Assembly: GCA_012064415.1 (NCBI GenBank)
Contig: SSNU01000109.1
Coordinates: forward strand, 168,578 to 232,577
Length of the DNA: 64,000 nucleotides
Source of the DNA: Gyrodactylus bullatarudis
Taxonomy: Eukaryota; Platyhelminthes; Monogenea; Gyrodactylidea; Gyrodactylidae
Direction: 5' to 3'
Positions 26,479-40,400 of this stretch are shown one piece after another. The position numbers and the translations under genes are program-made. The notes beneath the pieces were generated by a model that did no database searches, was not told the DNA's origin, and was given only the letters and a program-made list of their open reading frames with translations. Position 1 is the first letter of the stretch; each line of letters begins with the position of its first letter.

Positions 26479-28473
26479 TTATTCTTTAATACAGAATAAA
26501 CACGGCAGACACATTACATTCAAGACTGCTGGTACAATAATGGCAAAAACCATCAAATCTCTCTCAATTGAATATATATCAAAGGCTTCTCGCACTTTAA
26601 AATCTTCAAAATTCGATCCGAAAGCAATCAATACTGTGGCAGGTACTAGAAAATAAATTTTATCATAATTTCAGTTCTTACCGGTTAATGCTGTGAGCAT
26701 AGCTGGAAGAATGGACAAGTACTTCACTGGTTTAAATTTAAGAACTATGCACATTATAATAGAGGCTACGTGAATGCACAAGGCAAGAATTCCAAAAATT
26801 GTTAGCTGCAACTTTTCGGCTTTAAAAATATCGAGACACTACTTACTAATTCGTTTGTCCTCTATCGTGATTAATTAAGTATTTATTTCCAATCAAAAAT
26901 GTGGATGAACCAGTAAATTTTAGATTTTTTCTTTGCATAAAATTTAGGGAAATTTACACTTGCAGTATCATCTTTTAAAGTGAGTAAGAGGATATATCGG
27001 TCTATTTTATTGTTTCTGAAATTATTTCATCTTTTGATACTGATGATGAAGTGTAAAATTACATCGGTCTATTATACTATAACTGAAATAAAAGGAAAAA
27101 ATGATAATGCAAGTGTAAATTTGCCTAAAATCTATAATCAGATTACTTGCTTGATTAATTTATAGATTATGATCTATTAGATATTCGGAACCGAAACTCA
27201 ATGGCGTTCTCAGTCCGAAGAAATTAGAGCGTAATATATCACCAGAAATATTCAAAAATATCCAAAGTTTTCAAGGAGTTCCTTTGTGCATTCAGTTTTT
27301 CGTTAAACTCGTGTTTTAACACTTACGGTGCCGAGACTGTATCTAACAATTTTCATAAAACCCAAATTTAGCCATGAAAATATTAAATTATACGTCCGAA
27401 AATATTATTATATATATATATAATAGAGGTAGATGAAAATAGATTTTTAACAAAAATACCATAAGTCTTAGGATTCATTCAATAGTTCAAGGTGCAATTC
27501 ATCGAAAAATCTTGATTCCATCTATATATTATAAGGGTAAAATTTTGCTTCAAAGTAATAATGTTGTCAATAGTCTGCAAATTTCGCTAAATGTGGTTTA
27601 GATGGCTTTTTAAATAAAGATTTTTAGTGATTTTAACCGTTTTAATAAAAATTCAGTTCCTCATTGACCACTCAAAAATTCAGTAGTTTTTTATTAAAGT
27701 CCTTTTCTTTTCTAGAACCCATATTCTAGCCATCATTAAGCTCTGAAATACTTCTTTTAATTTTCTACGAGAAATGATGATTTTTATTCGAAATTTCTTT
27801 CGCCTGAATGAGTTTTCCACTAGTTATTACCACAACTGTAATATATAATGTATATGTTACCGTTAATCTTGTTACTCTTGATAGTCATAAGGCTAGCGGA
27901 TTGGTTTGATAAACTTGTTAATCGGTAACAAATTGTTACACAAGATTAACTGGAATATTTGATAGTCCTAAGACTATCAGGTAGTCTTAAGACTAACGGA
28001 ATAGTTTTGTAAACTTGTTACCAGGTTTCAAGATTAACAAGCAATTCAGCTATAAAATATACAGCTTGCTGATCTTGATACTCGGTAATAAGATTGGCTG
28101 ACTCAATTAAATTTTTCGAAAATAATATCATAATGCAGGTTCGTAAACTGTTTGATTTTTTAAAAAGTCCTTCCTTTTTGTCGTGAAGGAAATAAGTCTC
28201 TCAAGTTGTTTAGGGGCTGGAATTGAGACTTCTTATACAGTTCACTTCGAAAATCATGGACTCCAGAGAATAAGACGTATCAAGGGTTGAAATTCAGCCA
28301 ATATTATTAATTTTTCGTAAGGATTTTAACTGAATAGTTCGTTAAACTTGTTACCGAGTTTAGGAATAAAACTTTCTGTAATTAAACTCACCTAAATGTC
28401 CCATAACCATAGCAACGATTGCAACTATGGAAGATAGAGCACATGTTATTCTCAGAATTAACACTCCACACAT
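26479..28473 (-). CDS. Small four-helix membrane protein, function unknown
   Basis: Three exons 28392-28473, 26682-26819 and 26479-26645 join in frame to 128 residues ending FCIKE then TAA. Hydrophobic segments: VLILRITCALSSIVAIVAMV, LTIFGILALCIHVASIIMCI, YLSILPAMLTALTVPATVLI and MVFAIIVPAVLNVMCLPCLF, i.e. four predicted membrane helices with a short polar loop (FEDFKVREAFDIYS) before the last. Splice phases agree at both junctions. The first Met in the 28392-28483 exon was taken as start; a leading non-coding exon probably lies upstream because the exon begins at an acceptor. The fold recalls small tetraspan proteins, but no diagnostic motif was seen. It sits between the cadherin start and the Merlin element; intron 1 (26820-28391) holds degenerate repeats. 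Confidence 0.6.
27840..28110. repeat. Degenerate direct repeats in the four-helix gene intron
   Basis: Two or more roughly 100-bp units share AACGGAATAGT-type and AAACTTGTTAC-type blocks, with interspersed GATAGTCCTAAGACTATC inverted motifs; a third remnant lies at 28320-28380. Origin unknown. Confidence 0.4.
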
Positions 28474-28812
28474 GTAAATTCGGCTGGAAGTAAACTTTGA
28501 ACAAAAATTAATTCATCACACATCAATCAACTACGCATTTATCTGTTAGTTAACAAATGAATATAAATTTTCAAGATATTTCTTTTTACCAGCCATTCGA
28601 GACATAAATTTGCCTTTTTATTGTATTACATTTACTACAGTTTCGCGTTAATTCTTATTTAAAACTAACTTTCCATTATTCATCGAGTGGGACAGAAATT
28701 TTAACCGTTATCTTTGAAGCTTTAATGTTGAATAGTTATGAATCTAATTTTAATACAAAAACTTTTCAGAAAATTCCCGATATAGAGAAATAGATAATTC
28801 AAGGAAAAAAAG

Positions 28813-30928
28813 GGTAATGCTCTAGTTCGGGAACGACGCAAAATTTCATTTATGGGCGAATTACACATGAGCCAATGAAAATCAAGTAGGTCCCCGAGTA
28901 CTATTCAGTTCCTATTATGGTCTATTTAGATATATTCACGTGTATAATCAACCTATTCTTGATAGGACTATTCTTAATACAATTGTTTATGCCCTAGTTG
29001 AGGAACGAATATTTTTTTTATAAAATATATGGTAATGCTCTAGTTCGGGAACGACGCAAAATTTCATTTATGGGCGAATTACACATGAGCCAATGAAAAT
29101 CAAGTAGGTCCCCGAGTACTATTCAGTTCCTATTATGGTCTATTTAGATATATTCACGTGTATAATCAACCTATTCTTGATAGGACTATTCTTAATACAA
29201 TTGTTTATGCCCTAGTTGAGGAACGAATATTTTTTTTATAAAATAAATTAAATTTATTTTTATCAATCCTCATTAGATAATCCCTAATTCATTTTAAAAT
29301 TAGTTTCTTAGGTGTCTGATTCAATGTATAGGTCAAACTAGGCTGGTCTTTTTTATTTTTCTCATCAAATGGGGTCCCAATTATAAGTTTAAGTCCAATG
29401 AAATCTCAGATAGATTTACTACTATATCCTTTACAAACTTGAATTTTATCATAATCAAACTCTCCAACATGGATTTGTGTGAGAATGATATTTGGAGACT
29501 TATAAGCTCAGAGGAATTAGCCGCAAACTTTTTCGAGGAACATAATTTCATTAGCAAATTAAATAGACCCTGTGCCGAGTTGAATCCAAGAACAGGATTA
29601 TTATGTACTGGAAGCTACACATTCACTGGAAGAAAAAATTTAATGAGATGTTCCAAATGTTGGAGATCTTACTCAATCTTAAAAGCTAAATTATAATTAA
29701 GATGATTCCTCAAGGAACCTTCCTCTATAAGAAAAAAATGAGCTTTTCAATGTTGCTACAGCTTGCATATTATTTTTCAACTGGAAGAACCTACAGAAAC
29801 ATTATTGCCAGTATCGATATTAGTCAAGCAACAATCTGTTCTTATTTCGATCTTTTCCGGAGGCTCCTTAAGAATCTAGCTGAGAATAATCGTAATGTAG
29901 TTGATGGTATCGGTCATATGGTTGAGATCGATGAGACTAAGTTGGCCAAAAGAAAATATCATCGTGGCCGAATTCTCAGAAATGAATGGGTCGTTGCGCT
30001 TACGATCGAAATACGAAGTGTGTTCGACTAGAGATTTTAACAGAGCGCAATCAGTTGGTTCTTGGAAACTATCAGTGAAAATGTGCTTCTTGGCTCAACA
30101 CTAATCTCTGATGAATAGTGTGGATACTCAGATTGGGCCACTGCTGGCTATTGGCATATCAAGATTAACCATAGTCTAAATTATGTAGATCCAACAGATG
30201 ATACGATCCATACCAACTGTGTTGAGAGGCTCTGGAGAACTATGAAAGAGAATATAAATCGCACAGTGGCAATGAATAGAATTGCAGGAGAGATCAAAAT
30301 TTTTGAATATCTCTTCAACAAAAAGGCAATGGATTGGCGAGGGATCTTTAACAGTCTTTTAACAGCAATTTTCGATCAAGAAAACAGAGATGTTCCTCTC
30401 ATAAACTTCAATCAGAGAGATATAAATATGATCATAATTAATGATGATATTGACGATGTGGATTTAGATAACTCACTATTTAATTATTGATTTAATAATT
30501 TTTTTTTCACTGATAAAACCAGAAAAATCATTTTTCCTTATCAATTTTATAATTCACTTTTGGAAATCTATTTCAATGAGAATTTTATTTTGACATCTTT
30601 CATTTCTGAGTATTTTCAATAGATTAAAATCTAATGAGGATTGATAAAAATAATAAGATTAATTTATTTGCGTCGTTCCCGAACTAGAGCATTACCATAT
30701 ACATATGTATATGTATTTTATAAAAAAAATATTCGTTCCTCAACTAGGGCATAAACAATTGTATTAAGAATAGTCCTATCAAGAATAGGTTGATTATACA
30801 CGTGAATATATCTAAATAGACCATAATAGGAACTGAATAGTACTCGGGGACCTACTTGATTTTCATTGGCTCATGTGTAATTCGCCCATAAATGAAATTT
30901 TGCGTCGTTCCCGAACTAGAGCATTACC
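28813..30928 (+). mobile_element. Merlin (ISXO2-like) DNA transposon with doubled ends
   Basis: Left end: two tandem 218-bp units (28813-29030, 29031-29247), each starting GGTAATGCTCTAGTTCGGGA. Right end: an inverted 232-bp unit (30697-30928) plus a 30-bp remnant of a second unit (30667-30696). Inside both ends lies a shared inverted block (ATCAATCCTCATTAGA). The centre encodes a broken Merlin transposase. No clear 8-9 bp target duplication is visible at the outer edges. Confidence 0.85.
29439..30490 (+). pseudogene. Merlin/ISXO2-like transposase, frameshifted
   Basis: The N-terminal part has a zinc-binding pattern (CAELNPRTGLLC...MRCSKCWRSY). After a stop and frame change near 29697 comes the core with VEIDETKLAKRKYHRGR (first catalytic Asp). 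A second frame change near 30010 leads to ISDE followed by TAG and CGYSDW (second Asp). The C-terminal part has NYVDP, THTNxVE-like HTNCVERLWR (Glu) and an acidic tail ending LDNSLFNY. At least two frameshifts and one stop make it inactive. Confidence 0.88.
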
Positions 30929-31129
30929 GAAATCTGATTCGTTTACAGCAAAAGGACATTGGTTAATTTTATTCAATCTGACTTGAAATACATTTATTAT
31001 GATTTAACCTTTTTAATTAATTACATAACTAAGGCCACAAAAACTTTGACATGTTAAGAAATAATTTGCATTTTGACATGAGTATCATTTATGAACGAAT
31101 TTCAGGCCAGATTGAATAAGATTGACCAA

Positions 31130-31176
31130 TTACCAGGACTTCAAAAAGTACCAAATAAAAAATAATATCTCACAAA
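31130..31176 (-). CDS. Possible terminal exon of the LDL-receptor-family gene
   Basis: A strong polypyrimidine acceptor is followed by a phase-1-compatible stretch reading VCEILFFIWYFLKSW then TAA. It would close the gene with a short hydrophobic tail and no cytoplasmic endocytosis motif. Supported only by splice signal and phase; could be chance in AT-rich DNA. Confidence 0.2.
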
Positions 31177-31481
31177 CTGAAAAATAAGTAAAGAAAAAAG
31201 TAAAATATAGTAATTTACCGCAAAATTTTTTATGAAAGAAAACGACCGTTCAACTTTGGTAGCGCATATTTTACAAAATAAATCCTCTTGGTTGAAATTA
31301 TAAATTTTGGAAGGAAAATATATAGCAGTTCAAAGCTTTTCATATCATGAAAGCTTTATATCAGGAATCTATCAATTCATAAAAAATTGTAATCAGTCGT
31401 TTATAGTTGAGAAATGCCATATTTGGCGACTTAATTTGAAAAAAAGTGTTCTTGGGCAACTTGAAAATAGAGTATTCTTAC

Positions 31482-34400
31482 CCTTTTCATCCAGACAGGT
31501 TTTGTTATCACTAGCTAGATTGAGGTGATCTGGACAAGAGCAATCACCGTAGCTGAAACGTTTCGTCGGTAGACAAATGTGAGTACAATCATTCTTTCTG
31601 AATGGGTCATCGAGATCGTAGATATTCTCACATGTATAATGACCATTTGCTAGTCTGAGACTTTTCGTGTTCCTCATATTCTCAAATTCACTCAACAAGT
31701 TGAGATCACGAATGTTCTCACCAACTAGACCAGTGTCCAATTTGAGCAATGTGTCAATTCTCGGATTGCGATGTCGATCAATTCTCTTGTACAAAGTGAA
31801 AAGGGATTGTTTTCGTGCATCGATAAATATAATTTGATCATTAAACATTGTCATATGACTTATCAATGATTTTGAGTTAGCAAATAGTATAGAAATGTTG
31901 TTCGGTTTCAATGGATCAAATGATCCGATCAGACCCGAATGATAGTCTGCCACAAAGACCCGCCCATCAACTGGATCCAGAGCAACTGAAGAAGGACTGT
32001 TGAAAAGATCTTTACCCTTGATTTCATCGCCTTGGAAGAGGAACTGGGTCTTTTCATTTGGAATGCGCTGTATGGTGTCAATGATGTCTGGTAGATTTCC
32101 CACGATATTCATACCTGCTATGAAAACTCCGTCAAGGATTGCATAGTCACTTGTTAACGATTGCTCAGTGTATTCTTTCTTCTTGATCCAGATCAAGCGT
32201 TCATTATTTATGTCCACTTTAATGCCGTTGGGAATATTACTAAAAGTGAAAAGGAGAAAATAATAGATCTCAAGAGAGAAAAATTTATAAATTTTATCCA
32301 AAATAGTAAGAATACCGTTATTGATATTGTTATGATAGAAAAAGAGAGGAGCAATAAAAATCAGAGTAATAAAAAGATACATATTTTTTTCCAAAATTCG
32401 TAAATTTAAAATAAAAACTAACTCAGATCTGATTTTTAACGGATCAGATGTATTGTAAAATACCGAATATTAGAGGTCAATATGAAATCACTTTTCAATG
32501 CCAAGAAATAAGCTTTCAAAGAAGTGGCAATAATCTTCCTTTTATTGATGACCAGGCAATCCTACTGAACTAAACGAAATTTGCCAAGTACAAGAAAAAA
32601 GACAGGTATCGTTTGGGACATGCTAGGTTGAATTTTATTTGCTCAAGTGTGTGCCGAGAGTGAGTCGAATACATACAGGTGAGAACCTCAATAGACCTAT
32701 TAATTTAGTCGAAAATTAATTTTTAGCCTATTTCTGGGTAAATTTGTCTGCTTACAAGTAGTCTAACGATATGATAAAAATAATCTCCAAATATTGCAAC
32801 ATCTTTTAGGAATCTAAACCTAATTGACATGAAGATGAAAATTTACTTTTTCTACAAAAAATTCAATATTTTTCTTCGGAAAGTCAGGAAAAAAATTTCG
32901 AATTTCATCATGAAATGAGCCAATAAGTTGTGGAAATTTTAAAGAATTGCCGAAAAAGATTTAGCCTGACCAAAATTAGGCAGTTTTTCGAATTTCGAAA
33001 ATGCACCAAATTTCCACTTTTTCAACTTTCGAATCCAAAATTTTTGTCGATTTCAAAGATTTGAAGCGGTAAAATGAAGATATTTGAGACCAACATTAGA
33101 CAAAGTATTCGAATTCGGCTGCAGAAATTCAGAGAAATTTGTCATCATTGTAGGAAATCGAAAAATTTGAATTTATCGATTATGACAGAGGGGGATAATC
33201 CAAAATTTAAAAGTTTAACTACTCTCTACCTCCACAGCCGAATTCGAATACTTTGTCTAATGTTGGTCTCAAATATCTTCATTTTACTGCTTCAAATCTT
33301 TGAAATCGACAAAAATTTTAGATTCGAAAGTTGAAAAAGTGAAAATTTGGTGCATTTTCGTAATTCGAAAAACTGCCTAATTTTGGTCAGGTTGAATTTT
33401 TTTTGAGATTCGGAAAATAATTTTTTTTCTGACTTTCTGAAGAAAAATATTGAGTTTTTTGTAGAAAAATTAAATTCCCATGTTTATGTCAACTTGCTTT
33501 AGCTCCAAAATATCTTTTTACACTTCTGGCAAAAAATTATGAAAATTTTCAAATAAAAAACGTTTTTTAACCAACGAGAATTATGAAAAATAAAATATAC
33601 TTCATTATTAATAAGTCTAATATAAAAATTATTTTGGCAAGTTTTTTGAAAAAAATAATGTGAATTTAAGTTTTTGGGTAAATATGTCTGCTTACAACTA
33701 GTCACGATTTACGAAAGAGATTTTTGAGGGGTAGAAATTAGGGGGATAACTTTTACACAGTTATTAAAGAGGGAGTACTGTACAGTCAATTGGATAGATA
33801 ACGCCTCGAAATAAATGCTCAAGCTAATAGTTCTGTTACTTATACCTCTCTGCCCCATTTTCATTGACCAATGATATTCAAGTATCATTCCGACCAATGA
33901 AATTAAAGGTAGAATTATCATTATCCCTTCGATTCACTCTCAACTTCAAGGATCCATATCTTTACAATTTCTCAAAACTCTATAGATAACTAAGCATCAT
34001 TTTATAGCAATTTTTCTATTCTTTCTTATGGTATAAAAATTATTATAATTAAGGCTTTTATTTCGGGCTGAGTATATTTTTTTTCAAAATATCAATTGTA
34101 GCAATGATTTTCAAAAGAAAACTTTAATCTCCAATTATAACTAAAAGGGAATAAAATAGCGATCAAACAGAAATTAATCTCGTCTAGGGCCTTTTTTTAG
34201 CAACTACTTAAGTGTCTTATTAAAGAATTTAAAGATTCAAAGATTGATAAGAAGGGTGAAAGTTTTCTGTCATTTGACTTGACTGTATAAAAACGACAAG
34301 AAAAATATTAAACTTTCAATACTCAAATCTGATTGGATGGTGGATTTGGGGGAGGGGGCATTCCTTGAAAAGATCACTATGGAGCTACACTTCAAGGCAT

Positions 34401-37400
34401 TATCTTATACTTCACTAACATTCAAACTATTTCCGCAAGATCTACCAATTTAGAAGATATTTTAGCCACACTCATGGAAGAAATCATCCCCATGTTCATT
34501 GAACATTGTTCAAGGCCTAGGGAAAATTACATCTATGCTTTGATTTTACAAACCAAGCAAATCGAATTTAACCATGAAAAATCAAATTCTAAGACGCAAG
34601 TAATAAGTTTAGACTTTCATCAAGTTTTATTTAATATTTCGAATCATTATTAGACGAAGAATTCGAACTTGGCGATAGAATTTGAAAACTCATATAATCT
34701 TGGATCTTCCTCCTTATCTAATCATTATTTGTTATCTACATATAACACGATTGAAAACAAAATTTAAATATCAGAATGCAATGATTTGACCAATATTAAG
34801 GCAATCATGTTGCATATTAGATCTAAATTAGATTATACAAAAAGTCTACTTTATCTTCAATAATTTAATGAAATTTCTTGAAGGGCTTATTTAGTCATTA
34901 TTTTATTATTTCAATTTCTATTATAAAACCTTTTCCTGAAATTGAATTCATTTATTGCCAACTTATCCAGATAATATTGAATTTATTTTGTATATCCTGG
35001 TATAGAACCTTTCTATTTTTATTTATTTTGTATATAATTATTTTTAAAAAAAACATTGTCTAACAAAAAAAAATTTAGAGCAACTAGTGATTTTCGCGAA
35101 AATATTAAATAAAGAATTTTAAATTTTAGGTAGTTTTCCTATGTGGGGGGATTGGAAAATCTAGGAGTTTCAATTTACCAAAATAAGGACGAATTTCTGT
35201 CAACCTCTAAATTCGAAAGTTGGAAAAAACTGGCCTTATTATTTGGTCAGATTAATTTTTTTTTCGAAATTAATTTTATTTCAATAGCCTCAACTACTAG
35301 CTTTAGTCTATCGTGAAGTGGGAAGGATCAGAAGAAAAAATCAACAAGAAACTTGACTAGGCTAAATTGAATCTAGATTAGTGGCATGCCAGAGGTAATC
35401 GATTGCTTTTTCCCAAGTATGGCTCTCCCTCACCCCATCCATCATTCTTCATCTTGGTAACATTTAAGACTGAAAAAAGACAAAAATATGTTATCGAGAA
35501 TCAATCTTCCCTTCTTGTTGTGAATAGATAAGTGAAATCGTTTTCAAGTGTAGACTCTTCATCTTCAATTTTACACATGAAAATATCTTGCTCTTCTTGG
35601 GGTCAAATTTCAAAGGTGATGTGTAAAAGAGAACTAACTAATCGGACCATTATACCATTATGTTAAAAATTGTATTCCCAACTCCGAGTCAGTTAGCTTT
35701 AGAAAGGCTTGAAGATTTAAAATTAAACTTTGAGCCAAAAGGTTAAATTGAGAAGAGGCTTTTTTCTGACGCCAAGTTATAAGTGGTTAATATTCAGGAT
35801 TTGTCACGGAAACAAATGCAAGTATACTCTCCACTTCATTTTAACCAAGTTTAGAAAACGATCTGGAAAGTTTATTCCTTAAAAATATATTCTTCCAGTG
35901 GATAACTCACTTTTTAACCTTAACTAGAGTTTTGAAGTAGGCATCGTTCAAATCAAGCATGCCAATTATTTCCTTTAGGGGGTCTGTTATTATCAAACGA
36001 TTCCTAAGAGGGTCCAGTGACATCTTCTCTGGCCGCATACGATAAACTCTATCAAATCTGATAAAACTCTTATTCTGCTGATGAGATAGCTTTTTGAAGG
36101 AATTCTTTCGAATATTCGGCAAACTTGATGAATTTCCAAGGCTCAATTGTCTCTGCTCCGATGGGTTAAAATTCAGGAACACTGCCGTAATTCCATCTGG
36201 GCTTGAGTGTCCAACATAGACAATCTAAAGGAATGAAAGAAATTGGTATATAAACTGAATTATAACTTCAAAGTTTATGCATTTTAATAGGAAATTATTT
36301 TATTTTTCAACATAGAATCGTAATTTATCAAGACCGATTGTAGTAAGTCATGAAGATATTAATTCACACGCAGGAATATATATTCAGGCTCCAATGATAT
36401 GCTTGAATATGTATTTCAAAATAACTAAAACTGTGGAAAGTTGTTTGACTCCTAGCCATCAGTAGAATCAATAAAGTTTTACAAGTGCAGAGTTCAAATC
36501 ATCTGCGCGGTAGAACTTGAAATTATTTTCTAGATACATCATCCTAGGGTTTACAGCAAAACCTTTTAGTGTTATTCAATTTTTCAGTGTCTTCTTATCA
36601 CCAAAGACCGTGTGGATCAAGAAAAGCGATATTCTATAGATTAATAAATAGTCTTGAAAAGTATATTTCAGCTGAGATCAAAATTAGACAAATGAGTCAA
36701 ATATGTTCATAAAAATTCAGCCTTTTCAAGAGAAAATTTAACTTTTAAAATTTTTATTGTTCTCTTTTGCGGAGATTAGAAAATTCGGATGGTTCGACAT
36801 TCAATGTCGAATCGACAATAAAAGGACCAAATTTGAATGATTCTGATCTCAAAAATCGGGATTTTATTGCTTCAAACCTTAGTAATCAATAGAGCCTCAA
36901 AAATTATTAAAATGCTTATTCTAACCAGCTATTCTCTCTGTTATGAAAACCATTTTAAACTAATAATTCTTCTGCTATGTAATCAGGGTTCAAAGTTATA
37001 AGGTCTTAAAATGTATTATTTTGAAGATAAGGTATTAAAATAATACTTTATAAAAGCATTTTATTTCATCCATATCAATGAACTCAATTCTCATTTTTGA
37101 GGTAGAGATGATTTTCATTTTCTAATAATTTGCTAGGCTCAAAAATAGCCTTGGAGATAGTAATTTGGATAGTATCTCGATGTTTTAGATCAATTTCAAC
37201 ATTAGTTTATTTTTCAAATTTTTATTCTGTTTACTTATAAGTAGTTCGTGTAAGATATTTGTAGTAAATTAGCGATAAAGTATTAAAATAATACCTTAAA
37301 ATCGAAAAATAATACTTTTCAAATTTTTTTAGACATTAAAAATTTATTTCTAGGTATTATTTTTGGAGGCTCTAGTAATCAACAAAATTGTTTGTAGCTC

Positions 37401-40400
37401 AAAAGTTGAACTTCAAAAAATGGCCTGATTCCTGTCAGATTTAATTTTTTTGTTGAAACTCATTTGGCTGATCTCATAATGGAATTCGAGAAATAATTGT
37501 GTTTCCAACTATCCGGAGAGAAAAATTTAGTTTTTTGTAAAAGCAGTAAATTCTCATCTTCATGTCAGCTTAATATATCAAGTTTGTACAACTCTGTAAT
37601 AATATTGTCTTCTCTAAAGAGAATAAAACAGATTGTGAATTTCATAAAATTTGACACGTAGCTTTTCACTGTATCAACATTGTAAAATGCGTGTGTAAAA
37701 GAACATTAATTAATTCTCTAGGAATATATTCACACACCTATGCAAAAATATCTCTTCATATGGGAATAAATTAAATAGGGGCATAGAAAGACTAATTTTT
37801 TAATAAACTTTATTGTACTTTTGATAAGAGAATATATTTCAAAATTAATGAAAACTACTTGAGAGACGTGATATATACGCAAATCGATAAAGTTTTTACT
37901 TGAAATATTATATGAGTGGCCAAAGTTGGTGATTCTCGATACTATTTGCTAACTGATTTGGAATCAATTTCAACTATAATTGATTCAAAGTTGTATCTAA
38001 ATTATTTATAGTCACCGTTTATAGAGAGTTATTCCTAATTTAATAGAAAATTTACGTAAAGACAAAAGTAAGCACATCTTTGGACTTTTCTGGTTGAATT
38101 TATATAGCCTTTTAGGACCAATTGTCAAACAACTAGTTTAGAGTTTCTAAATAAATAAATTTAAATTTGAATCAATAATTATAAACTGAAATATGCAAAT
38201 TAAGAAAAGTTATATTATTTTTCAAGAATAAATGAAAAATTTCAGTTCTCTAATGATAGTAAATTCAAAAGCAAGAATTCCCACCAATGTCTTGAGTCTC
38301 ATCAGAATAATTTTCACAACAGATTTTTCTTTCTCAATTTGTATCCCTATTTAATTTTAAAATTCTGTTCTCGTATAACTAACTATGCAGTTATGGAGAC
38401 AATGAATATTCGAAATTCAATCATTTCAACAAAATTAAATATTTTGGTTTAAATACGTTAAACTTGAAAAAAATTTTCGAAAATACGTACTAAACTTATG
38501 AAATTTTCTAAATTTCAGACTGATTTTTTAAGTATTACTAGCAGCACTGTATAGCATACAGTTTAGACGATTTTGAAAACGATCTGAAAAATATCATAGC
38601 CAAATATTAAACAGCTAATTCTTCGTCTGTTAAGTGGCAGATTCAAAGTTTCTTTACGACAGACTAAATCACAAAAATGAGTTTTAGGAGCACTTCAAGT
38701 GAAAAATATTGGATATCTAAATTGACATGAGATATATGGATAGGTAGGCAGGATATTGTGTCTTATCGAATAGTTTTTAATGAACACAAAGATCAAATCC
38801 AATGAAGTCAATGTCTGAAAATAGTTTGAGAATGTTTTCTCTAGTGTGCAATGCTTCAAATTTTAATTTATGCAAGAGAAGAAATAAAAAAAGCATCAAG
38901 AAACAAAATAAATAGAGAATAAGGAAATGTAGAGAAAGTTTACTCTTTTAAACAAGATGAAAAAAGAGATTGACCATAGAAAGATTTATCTCCAAGTTTA
39001 CTGCATTCGCCAATCTCAATACTCCCTCCCTTCCCCTATTCTTAAATTCTCGTATAAAAGTACAGGAAAAAAGATGTATGTATTTAAAAAGAAAATTATT
39101 TTTGAACTATTCATAATCTTTAGAACAAAAAACACTCTATTCATCAAGAAAAAATCAAAGTAATTCTTAAAAATCTAGATTCATATGCAACTTTATCGTT
39201 GTAAATTCATTCAATTTTCTTTGATCTGAATGAAAATGAAAGATAAAATCGGATCTAGAGACCGAAATCTATTTTACGAAGAAGATTAGAGAGAAAGCAA
39301 ATAAAAACGTTTTGTATTTAACAAGATCTCTTCAGAATTAATCCTCAATTCATTTCGTTGTAATCGTATATTCCTTTGTTTGAAACATTTACTAATAATA
39401 CAAGAGAGGATGATTTTAATTACTAATGGTGGTTTATTAGTGATCCTATATCCTGTAATATAAATTAATTCTCATTTGGAATTACTTGTTACGCTTGAAG
39501 AGTTTATTCGAGTGAATAAAAAATTATGCTCAACATAAAACATAGGGTATAAAGATAGTTGACATAAAGATGAAAAATTTTATAAAAACCTCAATATTTA
39601 GGATATTTCCAGATATTTAGGAACACAAACATCTCTTGCGTCCTATTACGAGTTTTTGAGAAAAAAATTAATCTGTAGAAATTCGACTATTCTTTTGAAT
39701 TTCGAAAATGCGCAAAATTCCCACTTTTTCAAAGTTCACAGAAATTCTTCATTATTGTTATTATCACGAAAGTTCAACTTTTTCTTGGCGAATTTCTTTT
39801 AACCTCTAAATCCGAATTCTTCGTATAATGAGTCATTATTAATGAATGAATTTCACATAAAAGATGAATATCGTATAAAACAATTCTCAATTTCGTAATT
39901 TTCCAATAAAATATCGTGCTTTTATGTCTGCTAAATTTACAAATGGTTCTCATAAAATCAAAATCGTAAGAGTTTCAGAGAAATTCGCCATTGTCTGAAT
40001 TCTCCAATTTTCTGACCCTGAATTTTGATCCCTTTTTGGTTTATTTATCACTTTAACTCTTAAAGTCCAAGAAAAAAATAACTCGCATTCAATCTTTTTT
40101 CTATCCTATGGTATGTGAATACGCTTACTAGTAATCTGTTATTTCCAATCTACAGTTTTTTAACACAATCACTTTTAGCTCAGGAGTTATCAATCAAAAA
40201 TTGATTTTTCTTGAAAGCTTTAGCAGATAGAATTTAGGTGATTACCTATTTGAATTCTACGGGTCTAATTACTCGATAAAAGTTATCTTAATTTTTATTT
40301 ATAACCTTGGAAAATAGATTTTCAAAAAACGTTTTAAATAAAAATAAAATTTTTGCAAAAAATCAACTTTCTTTCAATTACTATACTATATTAGTTTGAC

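Noticed and set aside
29901..30104. Overlapping frame inside the Merlin transposase
   Set aside because: Represents the frameshifted continuation or shadow of the decayed transposase, not a separate gene.
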